From Eublepharis macularius (Eukaryota; Chordata; Lepidosauria; Squamata; Eublepharidae): 64,000 nucleotides of DNA. The translations under genes and the position numbers were made by a program. Under the pieces are notes generated by a model that saw nothing but the letters and a program-made list of their open reading frames with translations, searched no databases and was not told the DNA's origin. The DNA is taken from contig NC_072793.1 of the NCBI RefSeq assembly GCF_028583425.1, positions 62,005,028 to 62,069,027 on the forward strand, in the 5' to 3' direction. Shown piece after piece: positions 43,799 to 56,379 of this stretch (its first letter is position 1; each line of letters begins with the position of its first letter).

Positions 43799-45326
43799 CT
43801 AGTTAAACCAGTTGCTTATCAGGGATCAGGAGCTTTCAGATGACGCAAGTCCAGAGAAGCATAAGCAGGGAATAAGCTAAAGTTAACCACTTGGAGAATA
43901 TCTATTTTTACTTTGCTTCATTATCCAGGTAAATTGACACACTTGTAACTAATAGTATAACAATGAAGCAAAAGATTAACCAAGAAGGAAATGACCTAAC
44001 AAAAACGTAAAAACTTTGTCTAAACTCTGTCCAGCTAATCACAGGGCACAGTCATTTTAGCAGCAAGTTGCTCCCATGAAGTAAAGGAGATTCACAAGTT
44101 GGGTTAGCCTCCCCTTTTTACTGGCCCTGCTCCAATTTCTTTAAAAGCAATATGATACATGTAAACTGAGCAGTTATGGCTTTTACCATTTGTCTCTGTA
44201 TCTTTAAAAGCTTTAGCTGCTCAATGGACTTGAATCCCAGTTCTACTAAAGCTCTTCTGTTTGTTCTCAGACTGATATCTTTACAATTGAATTCTCCAGT
44301 CTGTCATAGATTATATTTTATTTTGCTCTTAAACGATTCCACTCTAGCATGAACATACTTCCCAAACATAATTAATAAATCAGGTGGCAAATAACAATTT
44401 TTAACATTTGAGCATTCCACTGTAGTATTTTGGAATAACAATAATCCATCTACTAGTAGTTTAAAGCAGTGTGCATTGTTTTCCTGTCCTTTGTGGTATT
44501 CTCACAATAACCCTGCAAAGTAAGTCAGGCTGAGAGAGAACGGCTAGCCAAAGATCACCCAATGAGGTTTATGGTGGGGAAAGGGGTAGGAGCTGAACCT
44601 GAGTCTTCCTACTTGTAGCCCAACATTCCAACCAAAACACTGCAATAGCTCCAGCACTGTATTAGATCAATAATCCCCCGACATGGTGCCGACCAATGGG
44701 TTTCCTGGTACCTATTTGCTTCTTCAACAAAGCATCTCCCCCACAAAATCCTGGCTTTCCCTCACTTTATTGGGCCAGAAGCTGTTTCAGAAGAAGCCAG
44801 GAGGCAACATCTTTGGGATCACCTGTACAGCTATAGCTGCCTCCATTGTAAGAGGATGCAACCTTCCCAACGTCTTGTGGTTGCCCCCATAGCAGCCAGT
44901 TTGTGTTGGTGCCCACTCCCTGTTCTTAAAATTCCCAAAGTGTTCATATGATCAGCAAGACTGGGGACCACTGTGTTAGAGCCTCGGAAATGAAAACCCG
45001 CGTTCAAATCCTTGAAGGAAGGGCAGGATAAAAAAAAGAGAGAGAGATAAAGAGCATTCTGAAATGGTAGGTATATACCTTCTTATACATAAATGATGTC
45101 TGATGGCAACAACATTGATGGCTAAACCTTGTCCAAGGCCTTGTTCTTCCCAAAATATTGTGCAGGTAACCTTGTGCCTTCTTTCCAGTCAACTTCTGTT
45201 GGTTGCCAACATGCAATGTGTGTATTGGCTCCAAGTTCTATGTTTCATGTTATCTAACACACATGAATTTTTTTGTGTTTTCTGTAGGAATGAATGGTAG
45301 ATCCACAATTGTCCCAAACCATTAAT
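43799..45326. other. Intergenic DNA with an old SINE
   Basis: No gene seen. 44490..44650 looks like a decayed inverted SINE of the second type ('acaataaccctgcaaagtaa', 'gaacctgagtcttccta'). Confidence 0.45.
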
Positions 45327-45560
45327 AACAACATTTATTTTATATACCGCCCTTCAGGACAACTTAACGCCCACTCAGAGTGGTTTACAAAGTGTGTTAT
45401 TATCCTTACGACCATCACCCTGTGAGGTGGGTGGGGCTGAGAGAGCATCAAGAAGCTGTGACTAACTCAAGGTCACCCAGCTGGCTTCAAGCGGAGGAGT
45501 GGGGAATCAAACCCAGTTCTCCGGATTAGAGTCCTGCCACTCTTATCGACTACACCAATG
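45327..45560 (-). mobile_element. tRNA-derived SINE
   Basis: Inverted copy of the 5828 family, very like 12667..12910: 'ccgcccttcaggacaactta', 'ctcagagtggtttacaaag', 'ctcaaggtcacccagctgg'. Confidence 0.75.
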
Positions 45561-45683
45561 TGGGTTTAATTTGAAGGGGTCCACTATTAACTCTGCATTC
45601 TGAGCATAATTTCCAAGCATCTCTTTACCTCAGCAGTTTAGAGGACACAATTCTCTTTGTGCTGAAGTGAGCTGCCAAACTGA

Positions 45684-45917
45684 GAGCGGAACTACAAGTG
45701 ACAAAAGGTACAGAATGGACACTTGTCAGCTTCCCTCAAGTTTTGATGGGAAATGTAGGCATCCTAGTCTTGCAGCTTGGCTCTCTGACTGCTGTCCAGT
45801 GGACTTTTCAACTGTCACTTGTCCAACATTCCGCCAAGCTGCCTACATTTTCCATCAAAACTTGAGGGAAGCTGACAAGTGTCCAATCTGTGCCTTTTGT
45901 CACTTGTAGTTCCGCTC
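45684..45917. mobile_element. Inverted-repeat MITE, 234 bp
   Basis: 77-base arms 45684..45760 and 45841..45917 are inverted copies with few differences. They begin 'gagcggaactacaagtgac' and end in its complement. The 80-base centre has a further inverted pair ('gcagcttgg' and 'ccaagctgc'). The edges resemble the element at 26328 ('gctacaag'). The transposase family is not certain; hAT-like is possible. Confidence 0.75.
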
Positions 45918-47745
45918 TGAGATAATTCATTCCCCCCACCCCTCACTTTAACTAGGGTAGCATGATTATATCCAGTATAAGATGTGGTGATTGATGTTTT
46001 CATGGATCGTGTTTAACTTATCCTAAAGGTAAAGAACTTATTTTGATCCTGAGAATTTGGATCACTTCATTTCGTTTTAGGTCTACGTCTTTGATGTGAC
46101 ATACAAACAAAAGCCATCTTCAGCAATTAAAATCCTTATCTGTCTTACAAGGTGGTGTTTGGCTCATTGGCCAAGCATCTATTTGCTGAGAAGGGCAAAA
46201 TATTCATACTTGCAACTTTTATTTTGATTGCTGTGTTAATCCCTTAAAGCTGTGCTCTTGTGCAGAGCTGAAAAGGATGTTACTGCTTTCCTCTGAAGAG
46301 CACTGAGCAGCCTGAACAGAATTCTGTTCCTCCCACCAACAAATCAGAAGACCAAGTCATCACCTGCTTGTCTAAGACATTGTCAGTTTTCACTTCCTGC
46401 TGTTTTATCTGGTTAATTGCATAACATCTGCTATGAAGTCTTAGGATGTTTGCATCTCTTGGGAAGTTGTAGTGACCTTCAAGGAGTCTGAATTGTTAGA
46501 TCAATAAACCATTAACACCTGTAGAACGACATAAACTTGACCTCTACTCCCAGTTGATCCATCACCAGGAGAATTGCTTTGAAAGGCACGGAAGCCTTGG
46601 CAAAGGCAGCTAAATAGCTGTGTCAACATGATAAAACAAAATAACCAGCTGCTCTGACTAATTGGTTTTCAAGTGTAATGATGTATCGTTGATTGGGGTG
46701 GTCAGTAGGTTAGGAGTGACTGCTTTTTAAGTGAACAAAATCCATGTAATGCCTTTTATTAGGAACAACCAAACTGACAGAAAACATTGCGCCAGCTTTT
46801 GAGTTTATCAGAACTCCATCGGGCTGGATATTACTTTTTTTTTTTAAAGATGGGATGGAAAACAGACTTTTTAGCCCTTGACACATCCTCTTTGAGATGC
46901 AAGCTGACAATTAATTAGATTAACTTTATTGCTGATGTGGTGTCACAGTACACATATTCTTGGGACAACTGTATTCATTCCATGCAATCCATTCTTTTTA
47001 TGGGAACATTTCTCTCTCTGGTATTTCAATCTTATTTGATCAGTAATAATATACCTGGTTATACGCCTCGTAGATAATTGCATGAAATCATTTTACATCC
47101 TCAGATTCTGCATCTGGCACAATTAAAGGTGCTGGGCATCGCTATCCCATGTGTTTGTGTGGAATTTCCTGCTGTCTTAAGCATACTTATCAGGAAGTAA
47201 ATCTTACGGATGTTAATAGCATTAACTTCTGAGTAAATGGGTTTGTGATCAGACTTTAAAGCTCTTGGGCTGTGGCTCTTTGCTGTTAGTCTTGCAGCCT
47301 GTAACTCAGTTGTCTGAGGACCCAGTAACATGGAAATAGTGTAAAGAAGTGGTGGGCAAGCAGAGCCACTTCAACTTCTACTTTACTGAGGCCCCCTAGA
47401 GAGAAAACTGGGATCTCTGGGAGGAGGGAGGGTAAGTGTGTACCACTCTGATTGTTTTTTCATCAGGTGAGAGCTAGGTTATGTGTATTCCTATTCAGAT
47501 CCAGGTGAAAGGTGGGTTTGGATGTTTGTATCGTAAGCGTTAGCTGTGGATATGTCTTTACTCTGGTGTTTGTTGGTTCTTTTGCCTGCGGATGGTAGAG
47601 ATGTACTTGCGGGAATGGACTGGGATGAGAGACAGTGCCACACTACTTCATAGTGTGTAGGTTAGGGGAAGATATGGTGGTGGGAAAAAAGCAGACCAGG
47701 TAAGGAGAAGGGACAACAAACATCTGCATGTTGTTGCCCTGTTTG
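45918..47745. other. Intergenic DNA, possible conserved non-coding sequence
   Basis: No coding signal and few repeat traces, unlike the surroundings. 46890..47110 has the even, motif-rich look of conserved non-coding DNA ('acaattaattagattaac'), but that cannot be tested on one sequence. Confidence 0.3.
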
Positions 47746-47749
47746 GCTC

Positions 47750-48325
47750 TTCTTCCAGCCAACGTGATATTGGTAACCATATCAACAACCTGTCAGACTA
47801 CAAAATCCTTTTGCTAAATGCCAGGTCAATCTCAGAAAAAACAGCAGCCATCCTGGATGTGAGAGCTGACCTGGCATGTTTCACTATGGGAGGGGTTAGT
47901 CTGTTCTATTTGTGTCCCCTGGGGGAGGGGAGGACTCAGTGACACATCAGTCTAGGTCTGACAGGCAGGGAGGTGATGTCACTGCAGTCTATAAGGGCTC
48001 TGCCCCCCCTAGCATCCCAGACACTTCTGGTTCTGAGGCTGTGTACCTGATGTTAGAACTGAGCGACAAGACTAGGATTGTGTTGGTGTACCATCTACCA
48101 CATTCTCTAAACATCTCCCTGCTTGAGCTGACAGAGGTGGTCTCGGGGGTGGTGTTGAGAACCCCTAGGATGATTGTCCTGGCAGACTTCAACATTCATG
48201 CTGATGCTGCCTTGTCAAGAGCAGCTCAGGATCTCATGGCCTCCATGACAACTGTGGGCCTGTCTCAAATAATATCTGGTGCTACACATTGTACAGGCCA
48301 CACTCTTGATCTGGTTGACTAAGAT
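47750..48325 (+). mobile_element. CR1/L2-type LINE endonuclease fragment
   Basis: Frames show 'YKILLLNARSISEKTAAILD' at the start and, in 47912..48322, 'QSRSDRQGGDVTAVYKGS', 'RMIVLADFNIHAD' and 'GATHCTGHTLDLVD'. These are the APE-type endonuclease motifs, including the DFN box, of CR1/L2-type LINEs. No RT follows, so this is an isolated 5' piece, possibly of the same family as 27640..29285. Confidence 0.8.
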
Positions 48326-50371
48326 CGAAGTGACCTAGGTTCAAATTCTCACTCTTTATTTAGAAAACGTATGTTCTGTCTCTCCAACTAAGCTAAACCA
48401 TACAACAAAACTGAACAAGCCAAGCATAAAGGCAGAATTTATGTTGCTTTCTTCATAATTGGCTCTTGAAGCCAAAGAGACTGAGCTCATCATTGGTTGA
48501 AGATACTGCCTTTTAAAAAACAGAAACTGGATTGCCTTAGAAGGCAAAGTTCTTGAAATCTCAGCTGTTCCTTGATGTTTCAACAGATGTTATTAGGTAC
48601 TGTATGAAGAGTGTGCAGGGCTCCCAACAGAAACAGAAGTTCTTAAGGGTGGGACTGAATATTCAGTAACCAAAGATGTCTTTATCTGATTGTACAAAGT
48701 TGTCGCGTCTCATATGAACACGTTTCATCCAAAATGTTCCAACAAATTATGGGGAAAGCAAAAGACAAACAGTGCAGCATGTTTTGACTCAGGGCATGTT
48801 GTTAGTTAATGAACAATGAGAGATATGGGTGAGAAAGTTTCATACATTTGTCAGACCTAAGCAAGAGCTTTGCACCAAGTACTGTAACTTGAACATCTAT
48901 TTGGGGATTGAGTTTTGTTTTGTTTGAAGCAGTAGATCTATGCACTGTAACTAACTATGGATGTGACTCATAAACGTCAATCAAAAGTTTAAAAGATCAG
49001 TAACAATAGAAATTATATGACTGAATGTGCCTTCTGAGTGTAACACATGTTCCTCTGTTTGGAATCAGCTGTCAATAACTTCATGCTCTGCCCTTGCACA
49101 CTTTAGGTTCAATATGGTTTATCTGCACATGATATGCCAAACATCCATCATCTACTGTTCTGACCTTGTAACTCTGCCTGTTAGATGCATGACTAGCAAT
49201 TAGAATATAAGCTAACAAAGAGAGTGCGACATGAAAGGGCTTTTCAATATCTGATCAAAAATAGAGACATACACCTTAGGGAAAACAGGCAAAAAAGACA
49301 CCAAAACCTAATCTTGACTTCTCTGATTTTCCATATAGGGGGGTTAGCCAACACCCGTTCCTAAAATGGATGTTAGAAAATTTATATAGGGACTTCTTCA
49401 TCTGTTGCAGAGATTATAAAAAATGAAGCAAAGTTAACAATCCAAGAAGATTTTCATGAATGCTGGAAAATAGGTAATTTGTTCTCCACTTTTCAGATGT
49501 GTGCAAGTAAATACTAAAAGTTGCATTTAGAGGACTGTAAACATAACCTGATATATATCTCTCTATTTTTTTTTAATATTTGGAAGTCACAGTATGGCTA
49601 TAATTTTCAGCATTTATGTGTTACATTGGTAAATGTTTGGGGCCTTTATTGTAGCCTAATAATAGCATGTTGCCAATCTATGCTTAAAATGGGTTTTTAA
49701 ACCCCTAAAAAAATGAGGGTGGCCTGGCTGACTGCAACTACAACCCACACCCCTTTTTAAAGGAATAAACTGGTAGTACTGAGCTCTGTAGGATGTCAGT
49801 GTGACTCTTGTTCTTCTGTCTTCTCTGCCATTTTTCTCTGCCCTGTTACATCTACTTTACATCCTTTCTGCAGTCCTTTTGTCCGTGGGCTTCCTCTTAA
49901 TTTTGTTACCTTCTAGAACCTCTTCCCAGAACACTCCCCAGAACTAAGGTCTTGTGGCCCATATGAGATATCACTTCCAACCAACAGGCAACTTTCCCTT
50001 TTCTCCAGAAACTGGCTGCAAACAAACTGACAACTTTGTTCGCCGGGAGATGCGGGATGCTGAAAAATTGTTCTAGAAGGTGCTGCATAATAATCCTTAT
50101 ATAGCTATCAGTGATCTGGTTCAGGAGATTAAGTTGCAGAGATGGACCTTCACCAAAAGAAATGCTGCATGGAAAATGTCAATGTATTTGCATAAATGAA
50201 ATAAATGACATCGTACCCGTTGTCTTGAAGGCTGAATTCCTATGCCCCCAGTTTATATGGACTGCAGTGGGAATTGCTTAGGATCGAACCACATGTAGAG
50301 AATTAAATATTGAGGCACAGGGTGAACATGCTTAGGATTACATCCCACATCTTCTCCATAGCCTGTCGTAC
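48326..50371. other. Intergenic DNA, no feature recognised
   Basis: Short frames only; nothing assignable. Confidence 0.4.
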
Positions 50372-50590
50372 CAGTGTGGTGTCATGGTTGGAGTACGATT
50401 TAGGAGACCCAGGCTCAGATCTCCACTTGCTTATGAAAACTTGCTGGGTGATTTGGGGCCAGTCACTCTCTCTTATCATGACCTATCTCACAGGGTTGTT
50501 GTGAGGATAAAATGGATAAGGGGAAAATGCTGTGAACCACTTTGGGTCCCCATTGGAGAGAAAAGTGGGGTTAAAATTGAATTAATTAAT
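50372..50590 (+). mobile_element. tRNA-derived SINE, second type
   Basis: 'agtgtggtgtcatggttgga', 'cccaggctcagatctccact', 'cttgctgggtgatttggggc', 'cagggttgttgtgaggataa' and an (aatt)n tail. It ends in a near-complete 3' half. Confidence 0.7.
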
Positions 50591-51980
50591 TAATTCATTA
50601 ATACAGTCAGGCCCAAAACAAGTCACAGGCTGGTTCCAAAAGCCGAGTCTACGAAGGCTGGGGCAGTAGTCATGAGGTGGCAGCTGTTTGGGACAGAGAC
50701 TTCTCTTGGAGTCTGATGGAGGCTCCTGCATGCATTCCACTGCCTTTTGTCTCTGGGCATTTGCAAATGGAGTATCAAATGGTGCCACCCTCTGCAGAAC
50801 CGTGATCCGTTCTGTTGCCAGGCTGGGGCTGTTCTGACCAGCTGCAGCTTGGTCCTCTTCCCAGTTGCTTTCTGAGCAGGCTCCTATGCGCTCATTCCCT
50901 TTTCAAATATTTTTTTCTCTGTTGTGCATTTGTTTATGATAACATTTCCACTGGAGGAGGGAAATACATTGGCTTTGTGTCAGGAGGGGGAGGCAAGCAA
51001 GCAGAAAAAATTATTCCCTGAAGAGTTTCCAGGAATACCTACATGTTTTCTGTTTGACAGTATAGTGAATAATGCTAGGGATTTCTCCCAAAGCCTATGA
51101 TTTACTACAAAATGGTGAGAATCTTCACTTTCTTTTTAGAATAGAAAAATATAAAGGCTGATTCACTAGAGGGGAAAAAGTAGCATGCACATAATGAAGT
51201 CTGCATTCTCAAACTGCTAGGAACTGTAAATGTTATCCCAAGACTACTTAGGGCTCTGCCACTCAGCTAGCACCAATAATGACTGCATTTAAATAGCGTG
51301 TTTAAAGAGTTTGATACTCTTCATAAAGATTATTTTAGTAATCTTCACAACAGCCCTGTAAGGTAGGTCAATATTATTACCCTCACGATGCAAGTAAGGA
51401 TGAGTAGCCTAGGTGATATAGGGTTTCTAAACAGAAAGGCAAGCAATAATAATATGAATAATTATATAAATGAAAAATATTTGTATTCCTAAAAGTTGTG
51501 TAACAGTATAAATAACACATTGGTGGATGAGTGCATAACAAACCCATTCAATATAATTAGAAAATAAATAATTAAATTAGCACCATACAAACAATAAATG
51601 AGGGGGAAAGCATAAACATCAGCATTTATACATAGAAAATAACAGTGGGTAATTAAAAAGGCATGAATTTCAACATTCAGCAGCATGTTGCCAGCACATT
51701 CTTTTTTCTTTTCATATTTTGGAGGCACAATATTGCTTTCTGGTACATACTGAAAAAGATATTGAAGTTGGTATTGAAATGAGCCATGCCCAGGATCTCA
51801 TCTACTATTTTATGGTTATTTTTCATACACAAATGTTACATAATTTTTACAAATAGAAATATTTATTATTTATATTATTTATATAATTATTCCTATTATT
51901 ACTGCTTGCCATTCTATTTAGAGTGCCTTACTTTGTTTCTTTTTTTCTGTTTGGAGGACTTCTTCCCTCTGTTAGATTTG
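50591..51980. other. Intergenic DNA, one old SINE trace
   Basis: No gene seen. 51300..51450 resembles a very old inverted SINE core ('cacaacagccctgtaagg'). Confidence 0.4.
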
Positions 51981-52196
51981 GGGTTGCCAGCTCCAGGTTA
52001 GGAAATTCCTGGAGATTTGGGGGGTGGAGCCTAGAGAAGGCAGGGTTTTGGGGAGGGGAGGGACCTCAGCAGAGTATAATGCCATAGAGTCCACCCTCCA
52101 AAGCAGCCATTTTCTCCAGGGGATCTGATCTCTGTGGCCTGGAGATCAGTTGTAATTCCAGGAGATCTCCAGCCACTACCTGGAGGCTGGCAACCC
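51981..52196. mobile_element. Short DNA element with 'gggttgccag' ends
   Basis: Ends are 'gggttgccagctccaggt' and 'acctggaggctggcaaccc', inverted to each other. The 216-bp body ('gagtccaccctccaaagcag', 'ctgatctctgtggcctggag') is a familiar squamate non-autonomous DNA transposon, probably hAT-type. The flanks 'tagatttg' and 'tagtttga' are a possible imperfect 8-bp duplication. Confidence 0.7.
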
Positions 52197-52917
52197 TAGT
52201 TTGATTGTTCTCCAGGGTTGCCTGGAGAGAAAAATGCCCTCTGCCTTTAACAGAGGCTTAATGGGACGTTATTTACCTCCATGCCATGAAAAGCTTCACC
52301 TGCCATTTCCATATATTAATCCTCTTAATTAAAAGCACAGGGCATTTCTCTCCCAGCCTATTAGCAAACTTACCCAGATGAGATCTGAACGAAAAGACTT
52401 TCTGTCTCCATTGCCACTACTCTAATGTTGCTTATGGGCTGTGGTTGTGTGAGTGCTAAACAGAATATGTATTTATTTGGCTAGAGCTGAGTAAGTTCAA
52501 CTTAGATACAGCTTCTCCCGCAATGGCACTAAATGGTTAGTACTCTACTTCTCACTTTACTATCTGAATTAGAGATCTAATTTCACCACAGTCTATCTCC
52601 TTTCATTTCAAAAATGGCTAGAGAATGTTTCCAATTCTTTTATTAACAATATCCCTCATATAAATGTGTTGTTTTGGTTATGTATGGTTAACTGACTGAA
52701 GGGAAATGCAAGTATAAGAGGCCAAAAGATGTTTTTTATTTCCATCCTTGAAGCTACGCAAGTTGGAACTCTAGAGACAACCAAAGAGCCCCTATTCTGA
52801 TCTGCTTAACAAATGAGCAAAATAAGAATGCCCCCTGGCTATTGGTACCCCTTCCCAGATGCTGTTAAATTAAAAGGCAAAATATGACCGATGCTGTTAA
52901 ATTAAAAGGCAAAATAT

Positions 52918-52965
<48 letters not shown>

Positions 52966-53292
52966 GTGTGATGGAGGAGGGATAAACCTCTCACAGCCTT
53001 TAGGAAGCATCAGCCACAGCTCTTCATTCTTGCTGAGTAAACAATAAACATTTTGACAAAGCGAAATGGGCTGTCCCAACCCTATCAAGAATTCGATCAC
53101 TGAATTCAGTCAGAACATGCAAAAGGGAGTGTTCACAGGACACTCCCACTCTGAACTGCCTCCTCATTTGAACAGCCAGGCCTCCAGAAGAGGCCTACCT
53201 TTTGTGTGAGGTTGTAGTTTATCCTGTTTGACTAGGTGGCCTACCAAAATACCACTTCTACAGCCCAATCATATCTATGCTTATTCAGAAGG
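52197..53292. other. Intergenic DNA with tandem repeats
   Basis: No gene seen. It holds the 32-bp pair and (AT)n run listed next. Confidence 0.45.
52858..52962. repeat. 32-bp tandem pair followed by (AT)n
   Basis: 'gatgctgttaaattaaaagg' occurs at 52858 and 52890 (period 32), and the second copy runs straight into about 20 AT units to 52962. Confidence 0.9.
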
Positions 53293-53305
53293 AGTCTAGC
53301 TCTAT
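53293..53305. repeat. Left target duplication of 5S SINE
   Basis: agtctagctctat, repeated exactly at 53521..53533. Confidence 0.85.
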
Positions 53306-53520
53306 CCTGTTCTGGATGGCTCAGCCTATCCTGATCTCATGCGATCTCAGAAAATAAACAGGGGTGGCCCTAGTTAGTAATTGAATGGGAGATCATCCAA
53401 GGAAGACTAGCGTTGTTATGCAGAGGCAGTCAATGACAACCCTCCTCTGAATCTCTTGCTTTGACAACCCTACAGAGTTGCCATAAGTTGGCAGCAACTT
53501 GATGGCACATTCCACATACA
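53306..53520 (+). mobile_element. 5S rRNA-derived SINE
   Basis: The head follows 5S rRNA: 'cctgatctcatgcgatctca', 'gaaaataaacaggggtggcc', 'tagttagtaattgaatggga' correspond to the 5S GATCTCGTCTGATCTCG, AAGCTAAGCAGGGTCGGGCC and TGGTTAGTACTTGGATGGGA. The tail, 'gttgccataagttggcagc', is of the BovB/RTE kind. 13-bp target duplications flank it. It matches the 5S-type SINEs reported in squamates; the internal promoter is eroded. Confidence 0.88.
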
Positions 53521-53533
53521 AGTCTAGCTCTAT
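53521..53533. repeat. Right target duplication of 5S SINE
   Basis: Exact copy of 53293..53305. Confidence 0.85.
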
Positions 53534-55786
53534 TCAATGGGCCTTCTGTGTAAGGATGAATATAAATATTCATGAATATAAAGTAAGGATGAATATAAAT
53601 TGAAATATAATTGAAATATAATAAGATTACAGCCTTTATCCAGCTATACAGTATCAGTGACCTGTCCAAAGCAAGAAATCAGATTTGTGGCACCCAATTC
53701 TGTTAGCAAAGGGCAACATCAGATGAGAGTTCTCACTCTGCCCAGATCAGGCAGAAATGGGAGGAAAATTTTTGGGATTTTTACAAGTGTCAATCTCTTC
53801 AGTCATGAAGGAGTTAAATTGTTTGTGTTTCATTAGAGACAACTAGTTTGCATGAGACCAGTTAGATGTCCACTTGTTCTTCCCACCACAGTAAAGGGGA
53901 GTTGCATGCTTAATGAACAGAACTAGGATTATTGGCTGACCAGTTTTATTGGGGGGGCAACTGACATTCTTTCCAATTTTCAGAATGCCATTGCTCTCCA
54001 GTTAGTTAAACCGTTGCCTTTAGATCATCAGGATGTAAGGATGTAGGAGCTAAGTTAGGTATTCTTTATTTTATCTCCAATGTACCCTATTTTCCCCTAT
54101 ATGTAGTAAACATGTATTCTAGAAGCTAAAATTCATGTGTGTCTGTGATTCTTCATCTGCTGTGCATATTCCACTCTGCAACAAGACTTATCCAACAAAA
54201 ATTCAAAAGGACCTTTGTCTATCCCAGCCTCTGATGCACTTGCCTGCGTCCGACTCCTGACACACATCTCATCTACTCCAGCGCCTTAGTGCTGTGAATG
54301 CCTAGGAAAAAACAGGAAGATCGAAGTTTCACCCAGAGGGTTTTTTCTTTAAAAAAATACTTCCACTGGAAAAACTTTGGTGAACTTTGCAGGGTTGGGG
54401 GGAAACCTATGAAATAATTTCACTCTTTCATAATAATTTCACTCTTTTGGAATGAGTGAGTTGCTTTTTAAGATGTGGCTTTCTTACCTCAAAATGTGCT
54501 TATTTTTTACGGCTAGAAAATGACAATTCTTCTGTAAGCTGTAGATAGATATAGATGTAGATATAGCTGTATATGTCAGAGGGAGTGCATGGATATGAGC
54601 TCCTCCAGTATTCCTATCTACCAAACTGAAATGGATCGAGTTATATGTTCAAACCACTCTGCCCAAAAAGGTCTAAATGGTCTACGCAGTGCCTTAGAAG
54701 AAAGAAACTGCCATTTCCAGGCTGGTCTGAGCTTTTCCATCTTGGGCTAATCTTCCTCACAGGGTTGTTGTTGTGAGGATGAAATGGAGGAGAGGAGAGG
54801 AGAATGATGTGACAATTAGAGGGGGAAATAAGCATGAAAATATTGAAATCAATATGTAACAGACTGGCACCGTCTGCTGTCTTCTGAGTATTACTCCCTA
54901 GTCCCTACACACCCACCCTGCAGTGCACCTCTTCAACAAACAGCCATTGAACAGGTGGCAATCTGCAGAAAACAGTTCCCTGGAGGGAACCTGTTTTGAC
55001 TAATTATGTATGTCTTGGGGGAGAATTGGACTTTTTAAAATTGTTCAGTATAGCTTAGGGTCTTTTACTTGCTTGCTAGCTTCTTTGTATTAAGATTTTA
55101 TAGCTGTAGATGATCATTTTTACTTCATGGTTTAATTTTTTCAATTTAAGCCCCCCTCTGTGCCAGATATACTTGCATTTGGAAAAAAATAGTGAATGCC
55201 TCTCTTGAGCCCACCAGGTAGAATGGGACATAAATCCAATTTAGCACAGCTGTTAATGACATAACAGCAGCACTGGTAAATCTTTGCATGAATTCATCTG
55301 CAATCTTTGGATGCTGTCCAATGTTTGATTTACACATGTGTGTGTATCTAAGAATGCTGATTCCTGGAGCCGGTACTACTAGGCAGGCCCCACATCATAT
55401 GCAGCTACTGCCAGCCCTGCAGTTCTCTAAGCCAGCATGGAGGACCCGCCAGGCTCAGTGCCTCTTAGCAGTTGGTCTCCTTAAAAGTGGGTAATGGGAT
55501 TCTATAAACATCCTAAGGTTGAAAACAGGTATGGTATCACTTTGCAGCCCTATCACCAAGCAGTGACTTGTGTGAATGGATAATAACCACCAATTAAAAC
55601 CAAATAGAACTTTCCACTGGGATTTACAAAACGAGTAACTGGAAGCCACACACATACTCCTTTGTAAGCAATTAAGTGGTGAGTGATCCAGCCAGAAGCC
55701 ATCATGCAGGCATGTGTGAATCAGCTTTAAGGATGGAGAGCATCCCGCCTTCTGGGGTATGTTTCCCTGATTCTCCACCAACCAGT
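53534..55786. other. Intergenic DNA, no gene seen
   Basis: 54720..54815 looks like a SINE 3' half ('cacagggttgttgttgtgag'). Otherwise nothing assignable. Confidence 0.4.
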
Positions 55787-56348
55787 TTGGTTTAGTGGTT
55801 AAGAGCAGCAGGACTCCAATCTGGAGAACTGGGTTTGATTCCCCACTTCTCTGCTTGAAGCCAGCTGGGTGACCAGATGCACAATATGACTGACTTGCAC
55901 AATCATAAGCGAGGCCAGAGGCTCTACTATGTAGCATGCAATAATTATGTACTATTGTGGTCATACTTTAATTCACACCCTCTTACAAATTATGCTCTTC
56001 CAGATGGGAAGGACTCCTGTGTGTCAGAATATAAAAGCTTCCCTGAAGCTGTTTTATTATTCATATTTTCAAAGCAGGCAGTATTTTGAAGACTTGCTGC
56101 ACACCATTCTCATACCAGTGATTAGAAATTGCTTTGCAAGAAGCTGTAGGTGACAACACTTCAGTTTAAACTTAGGATCAAAAGGGGAAGACAAATAAAT
56201 GTTTGTAGAACTTTCTCAGCCTGTCACACCTCACAGGGTAATTGTAGTGAGGATAATAATAATAACACGCTTTGTACACAGCTCTGAGTGGGTCTTAAGT
56301 TGTCCTGAAGGGAGATATATAAATCTAGTGTTGTTGTTGTTGTTGTTA
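55787..56348 (+). mobile_element. tRNA-derived SINE split by about 330 bp
   Basis: The 5' half (55787..55876) holds 'agtttggtttagtggttaag', 'ggtttgattccccacttctc' and 'agccagctgggtgacc'. The 3' half resumes near 56205 ('agaactttctcagcctg') and ends in (gtt)n. The DNA between is unrelated to the family at 5828 and reads as an insertion, though I cannot name it or find its target duplication. Confidence 0.6.
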
Positions 56349-56379
56349 ACCTCTCCACCTCAAGCCCTAACCGGGCCCC

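Noticed and set aside
48310-49350. Possible decayed LTR element
   Set aside because: 'ctctttatttagaaaacg' recalls the LTR at 41072, but the rest does not match and no paired repeat is present.
53318-53410. Possible 5S rRNA gene
   Set aside because: Too diverged, fused to a BovB-like tail and flanked by a 13-bp target duplication; it is a 5S-derived SINE.
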